DNA of 64,000 bases from NCBI GenBank assembly GCA_963841065.1, contig CAWJBI010000049.1, forward strand, positions 62,001-126,000, in the 5' to 3' direction. Source of the DNA: M0108 sp963841065. Its GTDB lineage: Bacteria > Pseudomonadota > Gammaproteobacteria > Chromatiales > Chromatiaceae. The position numbers and the translations under genes are program-made. A model generated the notes under the pieces. It did not search any database. It worked only from the letters and a program-made list of their open reading frames with translations, and was not told the DNA's origin. Positions 51,377 to 60,557 of the stretch are shown here, one piece after another (position 1 is the stretch's first letter; the number at the start of each line of letters is the position of its first letter).

Positions 51377-52678
51377 ATGCAAGTATCAGTGGAGAATGGA
51401 GCCGGACTCGAACGGCGCTTGACGGTCGCCTTGGAGCCGGAGCAGGTCGAGGCCGAGGTGGAAAAACGCTTACGCGATTTTGCGCGCTCGGCGCGGATGC
51501 CGGGGTTCCGTCCGGGCAAGATCCCGGTCAAGACCTTGCGTCAGCGTTATGGCGTCCAGATTCGGGGCGAGGTTTTCTCGGAATTGATGCAGTCCACTTT
51601 TGGGCAGGCCTTGGTTCAGGAGAAGCTCAATCCCGTGGCCCAGCCGGCCTTCACCCTGGACATGGACCCGGAGGCGCGGCGTTACGCCTATACCGCCACC
51701 TTCGATGTCCTGCCGGAATTTGAGTTGAGCTCCTTGGCGGGCAAAACCCTCAAGCGGCCCGTGGCGGCCGTGACCGATGCCGATCTGGAGGCCTTGGTGG
51801 AGCGGTTGCGTGAGCAACGTAAAACCTTCAATGAGGTGGATCGTCCCGCCCAAGATGGCGATCGGGTCACCATTAGCTTCGTCGCCACCCTGGCCGGGGA
51901 GTCCGAACCCTTCCCGGGTGGTTCTGGCAAGGATTTCCAGCTTGTGCTGGGTAGTGGCCAGATGATCCCCGGCTTCGAGGCCGGTCTGGTGGGTGCCTCC
52001 GCGGGCGAGGAGCGGGTGCTCGAGTTGAGCTTCCCCGCCACCTATCACGCCGAGCATCTCAAGGGTAAGGCGGTCTCCTTCGTGGTCACGATACAGACCG
52101 TGGCCGAGCCCCAACTGCCCGAGGTGGATGCGGAATTTGCCAAGGCCTTTGGCGTCGAGGATGGGGATATCGATCATTTTCGCCAGGATGTGCGCGCCAA
52201 CATGACGCGCGAACTCAAACAGCGCGTCGATGCCAGGATCAAATCCCAGGCTCTGGACCTCTTGTTGGAGGCCAACCCCATTGAGATCCCGACGTCCCTT
52301 GTCGCCCAGGAGGTTCAGGTCCTCAAGGAGCAGATGCGCCAGAATCTCCGTGGCAACACCAAGATCGAACTGCCTGATAACCTCTTTGAGGAGAGTGCCC
52401 AACGGCGCGTCAGGTTGGGTCTGGTGCTGGCCAAGGTGGTGAAGGCCAACGAGATCAAGGCGGACCCCGAGCGGGTGCGCGAGGCGGTCGAGGATATGGC
52501 CTCCACCTACGAGAACCCCAAGGAGGTGGTGGACTTTTACTATGGTAGTAAGGAGCACCTGGCCTCGGTCGAGGCCCTGGCCCTGGAGGGTCAGGTGGTG
52601 GACTGGGTGCTGACCCAGGTCCAGGTCGAGGATGAGCCCCTGGGCTTCCAGGAGCTCATGAATCCGGCCACCTCTTGA
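51377..52678 (+). CDS. tig: Trigger factor
   Basis: Ribosome-bound chaperone and prolyl isomerase, 433 residues. The N-terminal ribosome-binding domain has the signature MPGFRPGKIP with F-R-x-G (about residues 42-51). The FKBP-like domain is at about 155-240 (DGDRVTISFVATLAGE, VLGSGQMIPGFEAGL). The long helical C-terminal domain follows. The ATG at 51377 is used; an upstream TTG adds only MRDQTK. It heads the tig-clpP-clpX-lon block usual in proteobacteria. A -10-like TATACT lies near 51238. Confidence 0.97.
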   Translation: MQVSVENGAGLERRLTVALEPEQVEAEVEKRLRDFARSARMPGFRPGKIPVKTLRQRYGVQIRGEVFSELMQSTFGQALVQEKLNPVAQPAFTLDMDPEARRYAYTATFDVLPEFELSSLAGKTLKRPVAAVTDADLEALVERLREQRKTFNEVDRPAQDGDRVTISFVATLAGESEPFPGGSGKDFQLVLGSGQMIPGFEAGLVGASAGEERVLELSFPATYHAEHLKGKAVSFVVTIQTVAEPQLPEVDAEFAKAFGVEDGDIDHFRQDVRANMTRELKQRVDARIKSQALDLLLEANPIEIPTSLVAQEVQVLKEQMRQNLRGNTKIELPDNLFEESAQRRVRLGLVLAKVVKANEIKADPERVREAVEDMASTYENPKEVVDFYYGSKEHLASVEALALEGQVVDWVLTQVQVEDEPLGFQELMNPATS

Positions 52679-52703
52679 TCCGAGCAGTAAGGGAGAATCA
52701 AAC

Positions 52704-53363
52704 TTGATAACGGCAAATCAGATCTTCGCCGCGAATGCCGACTGGAATCCCCAGGGACTTGGGCTCATCCCCATGGTCGTCGAACAGACCGCCCGGGGTG
52801 AAAGGGCCTATGATATTTATTCGCGCCTGCTCAAGGAACGTGTGATCTTCCTGGTTGGGCCGGTGGAGGATCAGATGGCTAACCTGGTGGTTGCCCAGCT
52901 CTTGTTCCTGGAATCCGAGAATCCGGACAAGGACATCCACCTCTATATCAATTCGCCCGGCGGCGCCGTCACCGCGGGTCTGGCCATCTACGACACCATG
53001 CGCTTCATCCGCCCGGATGTGAGCACCATGTGCATCGGTCAGGCCGCCAGCATGGGCGCCCTGCTATTGGCGGGCGGGGCAGCGGGCAAGCGTTATTGCC
53101 TGCCCCACTCGCGCATGATGATCCATCAGCCCCTGGGCGGTTTTCAGGGTCAGGCGACGGACATCGATATTCATGCCCGCGAGATCCTCTACATCCGCGA
53201 TCAGCTCAATCAGATTCTGGCCCATCACACGGGTCAGCCCGTGGAAAAGGTGGCGGATGACACGGAGCGTGACCGCTTCCTTGGCCCCGAGGATTCCGTG
53301 GCCTATGGCCTTATCGACAAGGTGCTTGAGCAGCGCGTGGCGGCCAAGGCGGCCAAGTCCTGA
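52704..53363 (+). CDS. clpP: ATP-dependent Clp protease proteolytic subunit
   Basis: A 219-residue serine protease that forms the ClpXP/ClpAP chamber. The triad is present: Ser116 in IGQAASMGA, His141 in RMMIHQPLGG and Asp190 in ERDRF. The start is a TTG at 52704, supported by a strong ribosome site GGGAG eight bases upstream and by the position of the conserved N-terminus. It follows tig by 25 bases. Confidence 0.97.
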   Translation: MITANQIFAANADWNPQGLGLIPMVVEQTARGERAYDIYSRLLKERVIFLVGPVEDQMANLVVAQLLFLESENPDKDIHLYINSPGGAVTAGLAIYDTMRFIRPDVSTMCIGQAASMGALLLAGGAAGKRYCLPHSRMMIHQPLGGFQGQATDIDIHAREILYIRDQLNQILAHHTGQPVEKVADDTERDRFLGPEDSVAYGLIDKVLEQRVAAKAAKS

Positions 53364-53458
53364 GGCCCCTGTTTTTTGCCCCCGGCCCCGCGTCTTCCCC
53401 TCGCTCGGGACGGCGATGAGCGCGGCCCCACCATCGAATTGGCGGAGATTGATCCCCG

Positions 53459-54724
53459 ATGAGTCAACGTAAGAGCGAAGACAGCAAACTCCTCTATTGT
53501 TCCTTCTGCGGCAAGAGCCAGGCGGAGGTGCGCAAACTGATCGCGGGCCCCTCGGTCTTTATCTGCGATGAGTGTGTCGAGTTGTGTAACGACATCATCC
53601 GCGAGGAGGTGGAGGAAACAGCCACCGAGACCAGTAGTAAGCTGCCGAAGCCGCGTGAGATCAACGCCAGCCTGGACCAGTACGTAATTGGCCAGGAGCA
53701 GGCCAAAAAGGTGCTTTCCGTCGCCGTCTACAACCACTACAAGCGCATGGAGGCGGCAACCGCCAAGGAAGAGGTCGAGATCTCCAAGAGCAACATCCTC
53801 CTCATTGGACCGACGGGCTCCGGTAAGACGCTGCTCGCGGAGACTCTGGCGCGCCTGCTCGATGTCCCTTTCGCCATCGCCGATGCCACGACCCTCACCG
53901 AAGCCGGCTATGTGGGCGAGGATGTGGAAAACATCATTCAGAAGCTCCTGCTGAAGTGCGACTACGACGTGGAGAAGGCCCAGACGGGTATTGTCTATAT
54001 CGATGAGATCGACAAGATCTCGCGTAAGTCCGATAACCCTTCCATCACTCGAGATGTCTCCGGCGAGGGGGTGCAGCAGGCCTTGCTTAAGCTGGTCGAG
54101 GGCACCATCGCCTCGGTTCCGCCCCAAGGCGGGCGTAAGCATCCCCAGCAGGAATACCTGCAGGTAGATACCTCTAACATCCTCTTCATCGTGGGCGGGG
54201 CCTTTGCGGGCCTGGAGAAGGTCATCCGCAACCGTTCCCGTAAGGGGGGGATCGGCTTTAGCGCCGAGGTCCAGAGCCTGGACGACACTAAGCGCTTGGG
54301 CGAAGTCTTCCGCGAGGTCGAGCCTGAAGACCTGATCCGCTACGGCCTCATCCCCGAGTTTGTCGGCCGCCTGCCGGTGGTCGCGACCCTGGAAGAACTT
54401 GATGAGAACGCCCTGATGCGCATCCTCACCGAGCCCAAGAACGCCCTGGTCAAGCAGTATTCCCGCCTCTTTGAGATGGAAGGTTGCGAGCTGGATCTGC
54501 GTCCGGACGCCCTGCGCGCCGTCTCCCGCAAGGCCATGGAGCGGAAGACCGGCGCCCGCGGGCTTCGCACTGTCATGGAACAGATCCTGCTCGACATCAT
54601 GTACGATCTGCCTTCCATGGAGCACGTGAGCAAGGTCGTGGTGGATGAGTCGGTGATCCGGGGCGAAAACCGCCCCTTCGTCATCTACGATGGCGGCGAA
54701 TTGCCACTGGCTGCCTCGGAGTGA
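53459..54724 (+). CDS. clpX: ATP-dependent Clp protease ATP-binding subunit ClpX
   Basis: Unfoldase that feeds substrates to ClpP. The 421-residue protein has the four-cysteine zinc-binding domain (Cys14, 17, 36, 39 in YCSFCGKS and ICDECVELC). Walker A GPTGSGKT is at 117-124, Walker B VYIDEIDKI near 180, and GAFAGLEKVI is the C-terminal side of the AAA domain. The ClpP-contact loop and sensor 2 (GARGLRTVME) are intact. It lies 95 bases after clpP. Confidence 0.98.
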   Translation: MSQRKSEDSKLLYCSFCGKSQAEVRKLIAGPSVFICDECVELCNDIIREEVEETATETSSKLPKPREINASLDQYVIGQEQAKKVLSVAVYNHYKRMEAATAKEEVEISKSNILLIGPTGSGKTLLAETLARLLDVPFAIADATTLTEAGYVGEDVENIIQKLLLKCDYDVEKAQTGIVYIDEIDKISRKSDNPSITRDVSGEGVQQALLKLVEGTIASVPPQGGRKHPQQEYLQVDTSNILFIVGGAFAGLEKVIRNRSRKGGIGFSAEVQSLDDTKRLGEVFREVEPEDLIRYGLIPEFVGRLPVVATLEELDENALMRILTEPKNALVKQYSRLFEMEGCELDLRPDALRAVSRKAMERKTGARGLRTVMEQILLDIMYDLPSMEHVSKVVVDESVIRGENRPFVIYDGGELPLAASE

Positions 54725-54776
54725 TGCCCTGACCGGCTGGGTTGGACCCGGCCGGCGTTGGGATTGGGCCTGTGGT

Positions 54777-54805
54777 GTTGAAGGCGTCCTGGCCTGCCCT
54801 GATAT
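54777..54805 (+). promoter_or_regulatory. Possible heat-shock (sigma-32) promoter of lon
   Basis: GTTGAA (54777-54782) and CCCTGATAT (54797-54805) are separated by 14 bases, close to the sigma-32 pattern CTTGAA/CCCCATNT. lon is heat-inducible in E. coli. The match is partial. The gap also holds a GC-rich dyad just after clpX. Confidence 0.35.
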
Positions 54806-54928
54806 CCTCCGCTATCGATGATCTTATCACCGCCCTTCAATCCGCCACGCCGGTTCTGACCTAGAGTCACGTTATCCGGCACCCAGGTGGGCTGATCCCC
54901 TTACTTCATTAGGAGCGCCTTCTCGCCC

Positions 54929-57373
54929 ATGGCCCTGAAAGACACCTCGAAGATTGCGAACCCGGATGCTCCCCAGGAAGTGCCGGTCCTTCCCCTACGG
55001 GACGTCGTCGTCTACCCCCACATGGTGATTCCCCTCTTCGTTGGCCGGGACAAGTCGATTCGGGCGCTCGACAGCGCCATGTCCAGCGACAAGCAGATCC
55101 TGCTCATTGCCCAGAAGAGCGCGGATACCGACGAGCCGGATGCCGAGGATCTTCATGAGGTTGGCACCCTCGCCAACATCCTGCAACTCCTCAAGTTGCC
55201 CGATGGCACCGTGAAGGTTCTGGTCGAGGGCACTCGCCGGGCGCGCATCGACCGGTTTGTTCACACCGAACATCTCTTTGTCGCCGCCGTGACCCCCCTG
55301 ACCGAGACGGTCGCCATGGACGAGCGTGAGATAGAAGTGCTGATGCGCTCGGCCGTGAGTCTCTTTGACCAGTACGTCAAGCTCAACAAGAAGGTGCCGC
55401 CCGAGGTCTTGACCTCGCTGGCTGGCATCGATGACGCCGCGCGCCTGGCGGACACCCTGGCCGCGCATATGTCCCTGGGGCTGGATGAGAAGCAGCATGT
55501 GCTGGAGATTCTCGATACCCAGGAACGTATCGAGCATTTGATGGGGCTGATGGAGGGGGAAAACGACATTCTCCAGACGGAGAAGCGTATCCGTGGCCGC
55601 GTCAAAAAGCAGATGGAGAAGAACCAGCGCGAGTACTACCTCAACGAGCAGATGAAGGCCATCCAGAAGGAACTGGGCGACTTGGATGAGGCACCACCGA
55701 GTGAGATCGATGAACTGGCCAAACGCATCGAGGAGGCCGGAATGCCCAAGGAGGCCAAGGACAAGGCCTTGGGCGAATTGCGCAAATTCAAGCTCATGGC
55801 ACCCATGTCCTCCGAGGCGACGGTGGTGCGTAACTACATCGACACCCTCGTCAACGTCCCCTGGAAGAAACGCACCCGCATTCGCAATGACCTGACCCTG
55901 GCCTCGGAGGTACTGGAAAAGGATCACTACGGCCTGGAGAAGGTTAAGGAACGTATCCTTGAATACCTGGCGGTACAGCAGCGGGTGCGCAAGCTCAAGG
56001 GTCCCATCCTCTGCCTGGTGGGGCCCCCGGGCGTCGGCAAGACCTCGCTGGGGCAGTCCATCGCGCGTGCCACCAATCGCAAGTTCGTGCGCATGTCCCT
56101 CGGCGGAGTTCGCGACGAGGCGGAGATTCGTGGTCATCGACGCACCTACATCGGCGCCCTGCCGGGCAAGATCATCCATAACTTGTCCAAGGTCGGCTCC
56201 CGCAACGCCTTTTTCCTGCTCGACGAGATCGACAAGATGAGCATGGATTTCCGCGGTGACCCGGCCTCGGCCCTGCTGGAGGTCCTGGACCCGGAGCAGA
56301 ACCATACTTTCGTTGATCACTATCTCGAATGCGACTTCGACCTCTCCGAGGTCATGTTCGTGGCCACGGCCAACACCCTGAACATTCCGCCGGCCCTGCT
56401 CGACCGCATGGAAGTTATCCGTCTCTCCGGCTATACGGAGGATGAGAAGGTCAATATCGCCGAGCGCTACTTGATTCCCAAGCAGTTGAAGAACAACGGC
56501 CTCAAGGATGACGAGGTGACGATCCGCGATAGCGCCTTGCGTGACATTGTCCGCTACTACACCCGCGAGGCGGGGGTGCGCAACCTGGAACGTGAGATCT
56601 CCAAGATCTGCCGCAAGGTGGTTAAGGAGATCCTCCTCAAGCCTAAGTCGGGCAAGCTGGTGGTCGTGCCCAAGTCCCTGGAGAAATACCTGGGGGTCCC
56701 CCGTTTCCGCTATGGCCGCGCCGACGAGCGGGATCAGGTCGGCCAGGTGACGGGTCTGGCCTGGACCGAGGTGGGTGGCGAGTTGCTGCGCATCGAGTCC
56801 GCCCTGGTGCCGGGCAAGGGCAAGTTTACCTACACGGGCCAGTTGGGCGATGTCATGCAGGAGTCCATCCAGGCCGCCATGACCGTGGTCCGCAGCCGGG
56901 CCGAGTCCCTTGGCATCAACCCGGATTTTCACCAGAAGACCGATGTCCACATCCATGTCCCCGAGGGCGCCACGCCCAAGGATGGGCCAAGCGCCGGGGT
57001 AGCCATGTGTACCGCCCTGGTCTCGGCCCTGACGCGGGTGCCAGTGCGGTCCTCCGTCGCTATGACCGGTGAGATCACCTTGCGCGGCGAGGTGCTGCCC
57101 ATCGGTGGCCTCAAGGAAAAGCTCTTGGCGGCCCATCGCGGCGGTATCGAGATTGTCATAATTCCGCGCGATAATGAGCGCGATTTGATCGAGATTCCTA
57201 AAAATATCAAGCAGCATCTCGATATCCGCCCGGTGCGCTGGATTGACGAGGTACTGGATATCGCCTTAAGGGCCCGGCCCGAACCCTTGGAGGTCCTGCC
57301 CGAAGCGGAAGTGCCCGTTGCTGAACCCGGGGACTTGGCCGGGGACCGGACAGGGGCGCTCATCCGGCACTGA
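54929..57373 (+). CDS. lon: ATP-dependent protease La (Lon)
   Basis: An 814-residue AAA+ serine protease. The N-terminal substrate domain begins PVLPLRDVVVYPHMVIPLFV. The ATPase has Walker A GPPGVGKTS near 362 and FFLLDEIDKM as Walker B. The proteolytic domain has the catalytic Ser688 in KDGPSAGVAM and Lys731 in GGLKEK. The length is near that of the E. coli enzyme (784), with about 25 extra C-terminal residues. A long antisense frame opposite lon is a codon-bias shadow. Confidence 0.98.
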   Translation: MALKDTSKIANPDAPQEVPVLPLRDVVVYPHMVIPLFVGRDKSIRALDSAMSSDKQILLIAQKSADTDEPDAEDLHEVGTLANILQLLKLPDGTVKVLVEGTRRARIDRFVHTEHLFVAAVTPLTETVAMDEREIEVLMRSAVSLFDQYVKLNKKVPPEVLTSLAGIDDAARLADTLAAHMSLGLDEKQHVLEILDTQERIEHLMGLMEGENDILQTEKRIRGRVKKQMEKNQREYYLNEQMKAIQKELGDLDEAPPSEIDELAKRIEEAGMPKEAKDKALGELRKFKLMAPMSSEATVVRNYIDTLVNVPWKKRTRIRNDLTLASEVLEKDHYGLEKVKERILEYLAVQQRVRKLKGPILCLVGPPGVGKTSLGQSIARATNRKFVRMSLGGVRDEAEIRGHRRTYIGALPGKIIHNLSKVGSRNAFFLLDEIDKMSMDFRGDPASALLEVLDPEQNHTFVDHYLECDFDLSEVMFVATANTLNIPPALLDRMEVIRLSGYTEDEKVNIAERYLIPKQLKNNGLKDDEVTIRDSALRDIVRYYTREAGVRNLEREISKICRKVVKEILLKPKSGKLVVVPKSLEKYLGVPRFRYGRADERDQVGQVTGLAWTEVGGELLRIESALVPGKGKFTYTGQLGDVMQESIQAAMTVVRSRAESLGINPDFHQKTDVHIHVPEGATPKDGPSAGVAMCTALVSALTRVPVRSSVAMTGEITLRGEVLPIGGLKEKLLAAHRGGIEIVIIPRDNERDLIEIPKNIKQHLDIRPVRWIDEVLDIALRARPEPLEVLPEAEVPVAEPGDLAGDRTGALIRH

Positions 57374-57594
57374 CAGGCACCCATCTCCTGCCTGGCGTGA
57401 TTCTGGGGGTGAAAGTGATTGCCCGTCTGGGCGGAATCCTATAATGTCTTTGTCATACGGGCCGTGGTCGGGGGGATGGCTTGGGCGTGCGGCCTCGGGA
57501 TTTTCCGGAAGCGAAGAGACAGTCTCCGCAATCGACGTCGGGCCACGGACGCAGGGCGTTTCGTAGGTCCCAATACTATATAAAAGGGGGGAAA

Positions 57595-57867
57595 ATGAAT
57601 AAGTCGGACTTAATCGAGGCCATGGCGGAGGCGGGTGACATTTCCAAGGCCGCGGCGGGGCGTGCTTTCGATGGACTCACGGATGCTATTGCGGTGAGTC
57701 TTAAAAATAACGAGAATGTCTCGGTTCTGGGTTTTGGCACCTTCTCCGTTAAGGAGCGCGCCGCCCGCTCGGGCCGTAACCCCAAGACGGGCCAGACCAT
57801 TGCTATAGCGGCCTCGCGGACGCCAGCATTCAAGGCTGGCAAAGGGCTTAAGGACGCAGTACAATAA
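57595..57867 (+). CDS. hupB: DNA-binding protein HU-beta
   Basis: A 90-residue histone-like protein. It has MNKSDLIEAMAEAG at the start, GFGTFSVKERAARSGRNPKTGQ, which is the DNA-binding arm with the proline that inserts into DNA, and TPAFKAGKGLKDAV at the end. A ribosome site (GGGGGGAAA) precedes the ATG. The position downstream of lon is conserved in gammaproteobacteria. Confidence 0.97.
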   Translation: MNKSDLIEAMAEAGDISKAAAGRAFDGLTDAIAVSLKNNENVSVLGFGTFSVKERAARSGRNPKTGQTIAIAASRTPAFKAGKGLKDAVQ

Positions 57868-57897
57868 TTGCGGTGAGTCGGGAGCGCCCCGATATCG

Positions 57898-57973
57898 GGG
57901 TGCTTAGCTCAGTTGGGAGAGCATCGCCCTTACAAGGCGAGGGTCGCAGGTTCGAACCCTGCAGCACCCACCA
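57898..57973 (+). tRNA. tRNA-Val (anticodon TAC)
   Basis: A 76-base cloverleaf: acceptor GGGTGCT with AGCACCC, D-arm TAGCTCAGTTGGGAGAGC, anticodon loop CTTACAA, T-arm TTCGAACC and an encoded CCA. It follows hupB by 30 bases and precedes tRNA-Asp. Confidence 0.97.
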
Positions 57974-57982
57974 TAGTTTCTA

Positions 57983-58059
57983 GGAGTGGTAGTTCAGTTG
58001 GTTAGAATACCGGCCTGTCACGCCGGTGGTCGCGGGTTCGAGCCCCGTCCACTCCGCCA
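57983..58059 (+). tRNA. tRNA-Asp (anticodon GTC)
   Basis: A 77-base cloverleaf: acceptor GGAGTGG with CCACTCC, anticodon stem CCGGC/GCCGG around CTGTCAC, T-arm GGTTCGAGCC and CCA. It begins nine bases after tRNA-Val and was probably co-transcribed with it. Confidence 0.97.
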
Positions 58060-58070
58060 ATAAGCGAACG

Positions 58071-58100
58071 CGGGGTATCCTCCAGAGGGTACCCCGTTTT
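58071..58100 (+). terminator. Terminator after the tRNA pair
   Basis: CGGGGTA (58071-58077) pairs with TACCCCG (58090-58096), followed directly by TTTT. This would end the hupB/tRNA transcript. Confidence 0.75.
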
Positions 58101-58246
58101 CATTTGTGCCTTTTCCATCTGGGGCCTCAAGGCCTGCGCTGATGGGGTTACCATGGCCAGCCCCCATCGGCCGACCGCCGCCGGCCTCAGGGCGCGCCCT
58201 TTCCCAACAACTCCTTCCTATCACTCAAGGCAACATCGGACCCATC

Positions 58247-60169
58247 ATGCTGCAAGAGATTCGAGAACGCGCTCAGGGCTGGATTGCATGGGGGGCTGTG
58301 ATTCTCATCAGCATTCCCTTCGCCTTCTGGGGCATCCAGTCCTACATTGGCGGCGGCACCGAACCCGTCACCGCCACCGTCAATGGCGCCGAGATCACGG
58401 CGCGGTCCTTTGACAGGCGAGTCGAGGAGACACGGATGCGATTGCGGGAGCGCCTGGGGGCCGCCTACCGGCCCGAACTCTTCGAGGAGCAGGCCCTGCG
58501 CGCCCAGGTTTTGGATGGCATGATCCAGGAGCAACTCCTGCTTCAGGCATCCCACGACATGGGGCTGCGCGCCTCGAACCGGGAACTCCAGGCCGCCATC
58601 CTCTCCAATCCCGCCTTCCAGCGTGACGGTCGCTTCGATAAGGCGACCTATGACCGCATGCTGGAACTGCAGGGCACCAGCGGCCCCCAATATGAGGAGA
58701 GCCTGCGTCAACGCATCGTCGGCACCCAGCTTCAACGCGCCGTCGCCGCGAGCGAGCTGGCCACCGATTTCGAGATGGCCGAGGCGATTCGCCTGGATCG
58801 CCAGCAGCGGCGCCTGGCCTATCTCCGCGTCTCCAAGGCCGGCTTCCTGGATACCGCCCCCGTCCCGGAAGAGGAGCTTCAGGCCTGGTATCAAGCCCAT
58901 GCGGACAGATACCTGTCGCCCGAACGGGTCAAGCTATCCTATCTGGTGCTGGATGCCGCCACCCTTGACGCGGGTCAGCCCGTGGATGAGGAGGCCCTGC
59001 GCCGTCAATATGACGAAGAGATCGAGCGTTTCCGCGAACCGGAACAGCGCCGCGCCCGTCACATTCTGGTGACCCTGGCCGCGGGCGCCGATGCCGCCGC
59101 CGAGGCCGAGGCTAAGGCCCGGATAGAGGCCATCCAAGGACGCCTGGCCGCTGGCGACGACTTCGCCACTCTGGCGCGCGAACTCTCCCAGGACCCCGGC
59201 TCCGCTCCTCAGGGGGGCGATCTGGGGATGTTCGGCAAGGGGGTTATGGACCCGGCCTTCGAACAGGCTTCCTTTAGCCTGGAAACCGGCACGACCAGCG
59301 AGCCGGTGCGCAGCCAGTTTGGCTATCACCTGATCCAGGTCACCGAGATCCAGCCCGAGACCCTCAAGGCCTTCGAGGAGGTGCGGGAGCAACTTGTGGC
59401 CGAGGCCGCTCGCGGGGGTGCCGAGGCGGTCTTCTATGACATGGCGGAACGTCTGGCCAACCTGGTCTACGAAAACCCGGACAGCCTGGAGCCAGCGGCG
59501 GAGGCCTTGGGCCTCAAACTCCAGTCCAGCGACTGGATCGGCCGCGAAGGCGGTGCTGACCTGCTGGCCAATCCCAAGCTGGTCGCGGCGGCCTTCAGCC
59601 CCGAGGTTCTGCACGAGGGCGTCAACAGCGACCTGATCGAGCCCGAGGCCGAGGCCCTCCAGGCCCTGGTGCTGCGCGTGACCGAACACGAGGAGGCGGC
59701 ACCCAAGCCCCTCGATGCCGTGCGCGACGAGATCATGGCCGCCATCCGTGAACAAAAAGCCAGCGCGGCCGCCCAGGCGGAGGCCAAGGCCATGACCGAA
59801 AGGCTCACGGCGGGCGAGTCCCTGACCACCGTCGCGGGGAACTACCCCATCACCGAGACGGGGCTGGTCCAGCGTGATGCGGATTCCGTTCCTCGGGAAA
59901 TCGTAGACCTGGCCTTCACTCTGCCCAGACCGGCCGCGGGCGCCGCCAGCCATAGCTACAAACCAGCCGCCGATGGCGATGCTCTGGTGGTGGCCGTTAC
60001 CGAGGTCGTGGATGGCAACATGGCCACCCTGGACGAGGCCGCGCTTACCCAGGCCAGCCGTGAACTGACCCAGGTTCTGGGCCGGGGTTATTACGATAGC
60101 TTGATCAAGGATATGGAGACTCGCGCCAAGATCGAGCGCAAGCCCACGCAAGAGGCGACGGGTCAGTAG
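58247..60169 (+). CDS. ppiD: Peptidyl-prolyl cis-trans isomerase PpiD
   Basis: A 640-residue periplasmic chaperone anchored by one N-terminal helix (GWIAWGAVILISIPFAFWG). It has a SurA-like N-terminal chaperone domain (about 40-200) and a parvulin domain (about 265-365: RRARHILVTLAAG, LSQDPGSAPQGGDLGMFGKG, SQFGYHLIQVTEI). A long C-terminal chaperone region follows. PpiD helps fold proteins leaving the Sec channel. The ATG at 58247 begins the LQEIRERAQGW segment common to the family; an earlier in-frame ATG is rejected. Confidence 0.93.
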   Translation: MLQEIRERAQGWIAWGAVILISIPFAFWGIQSYIGGGTEPVTATVNGAEITARSFDRRVEETRMRLRERLGAAYRPELFEEQALRAQVLDGMIQEQLLLQASHDMGLRASNRELQAAILSNPAFQRDGRFDKATYDRMLELQGTSGPQYEESLRQRIVGTQLQRAVAASELATDFEMAEAIRLDRQQRRLAYLRVSKAGFLDTAPVPEEELQAWYQAHADRYLSPERVKLSYLVLDAATLDAGQPVDEEALRRQYDEEIERFREPEQRRARHILVTLAAGADAAAEAEAKARIEAIQGRLAAGDDFATLARELSQDPGSAPQGGDLGMFGKGVMDPAFEQASFSLETGTTSEPVRSQFGYHLIQVTEIQPETLKAFEEVREQLVAEAARGGAEAVFYDMAERLANLVYENPDSLEPAAEALGLKLQSSDWIGREGGADLLANPKLVAAAFSPEVLHEGVNSDLIEPEAEALQALVLRVTEHEEAAPKPLDAVRDEIMAAIREQKASAAAQAEAKAMTERLTAGESLTTVAGNYPITETGLVQRDADSVPREIVDLAFTLPRPAAGAASHSYKPAADGDALVVAVTEVVDGNMATLDEAALTQASRELTQVLGRGYYDSLIKDMETRAKIERKPTQEATGQ

Positions 60170-60337
60170 CCTGCCTCCGCGGGGTCGCGAGGGTCAGTAC
60201 CGCCTGGCCCTGACCCACTTGTAAGCTTTCAGACCCCCGAGCCGCTTGGGTTGATTTGGTAGCTCAAGCCACTGATTCTCTTGCTCCCTCCCCCCTTGCG
60301 GGGGAGGGTTGGGGAGAGGGGTTTGAACCGTTCCGCC

Positions 60338-60474
60338 TGCTATACCCAATACACCTGAGTTTGCGGTTTCCCGGGCGGGTGGTGTCTGGCGGGGGACGCC
60401 GTGAATACGTCCCTGTAGGCTTGGCGACAGCATCCCTGCTGTCGACACCCCCGCCAGCCCCACCCGGCCCTCCC
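60338..60474. repeat. Dispersed hairpin repeat, copy 3 (inverted)
   Basis: The reverse complement of this stretch reproduces copy 2, including the 5' arm GAGGGCCGGGTGG, the core GTCGACAGCAGGGATGCTGT and the 3' flank CCCGGGAAACCGCAAACTC leading to TTGGGTATAGCAGG. Just left of it, at 60286-60308, is a separate small GC hairpin (CCCTCCCC/GGGGAGGG). No gene lies in 60170-60557. Confidence 0.85.
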
Positions 60475-60557
60475 GTCTCGCGCCGAAGCTCAACCCGCGC
60501 TGGGGATACCAACAGCCTCAGGCCGGCTTAGGCGTCTGCTGGCCAGCAGGTCGCGGC

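Noticed and set aside
51470..52558. 362-codon open frame opposite tig
   Set aside because: Antisense shadow of trigger factor with no domain.
54995..57217. 740-codon open frame opposite lon
   Set aside because: It mirrors lon exactly, has no recognisable domain, and such frames are common opposite GC-rich genes.
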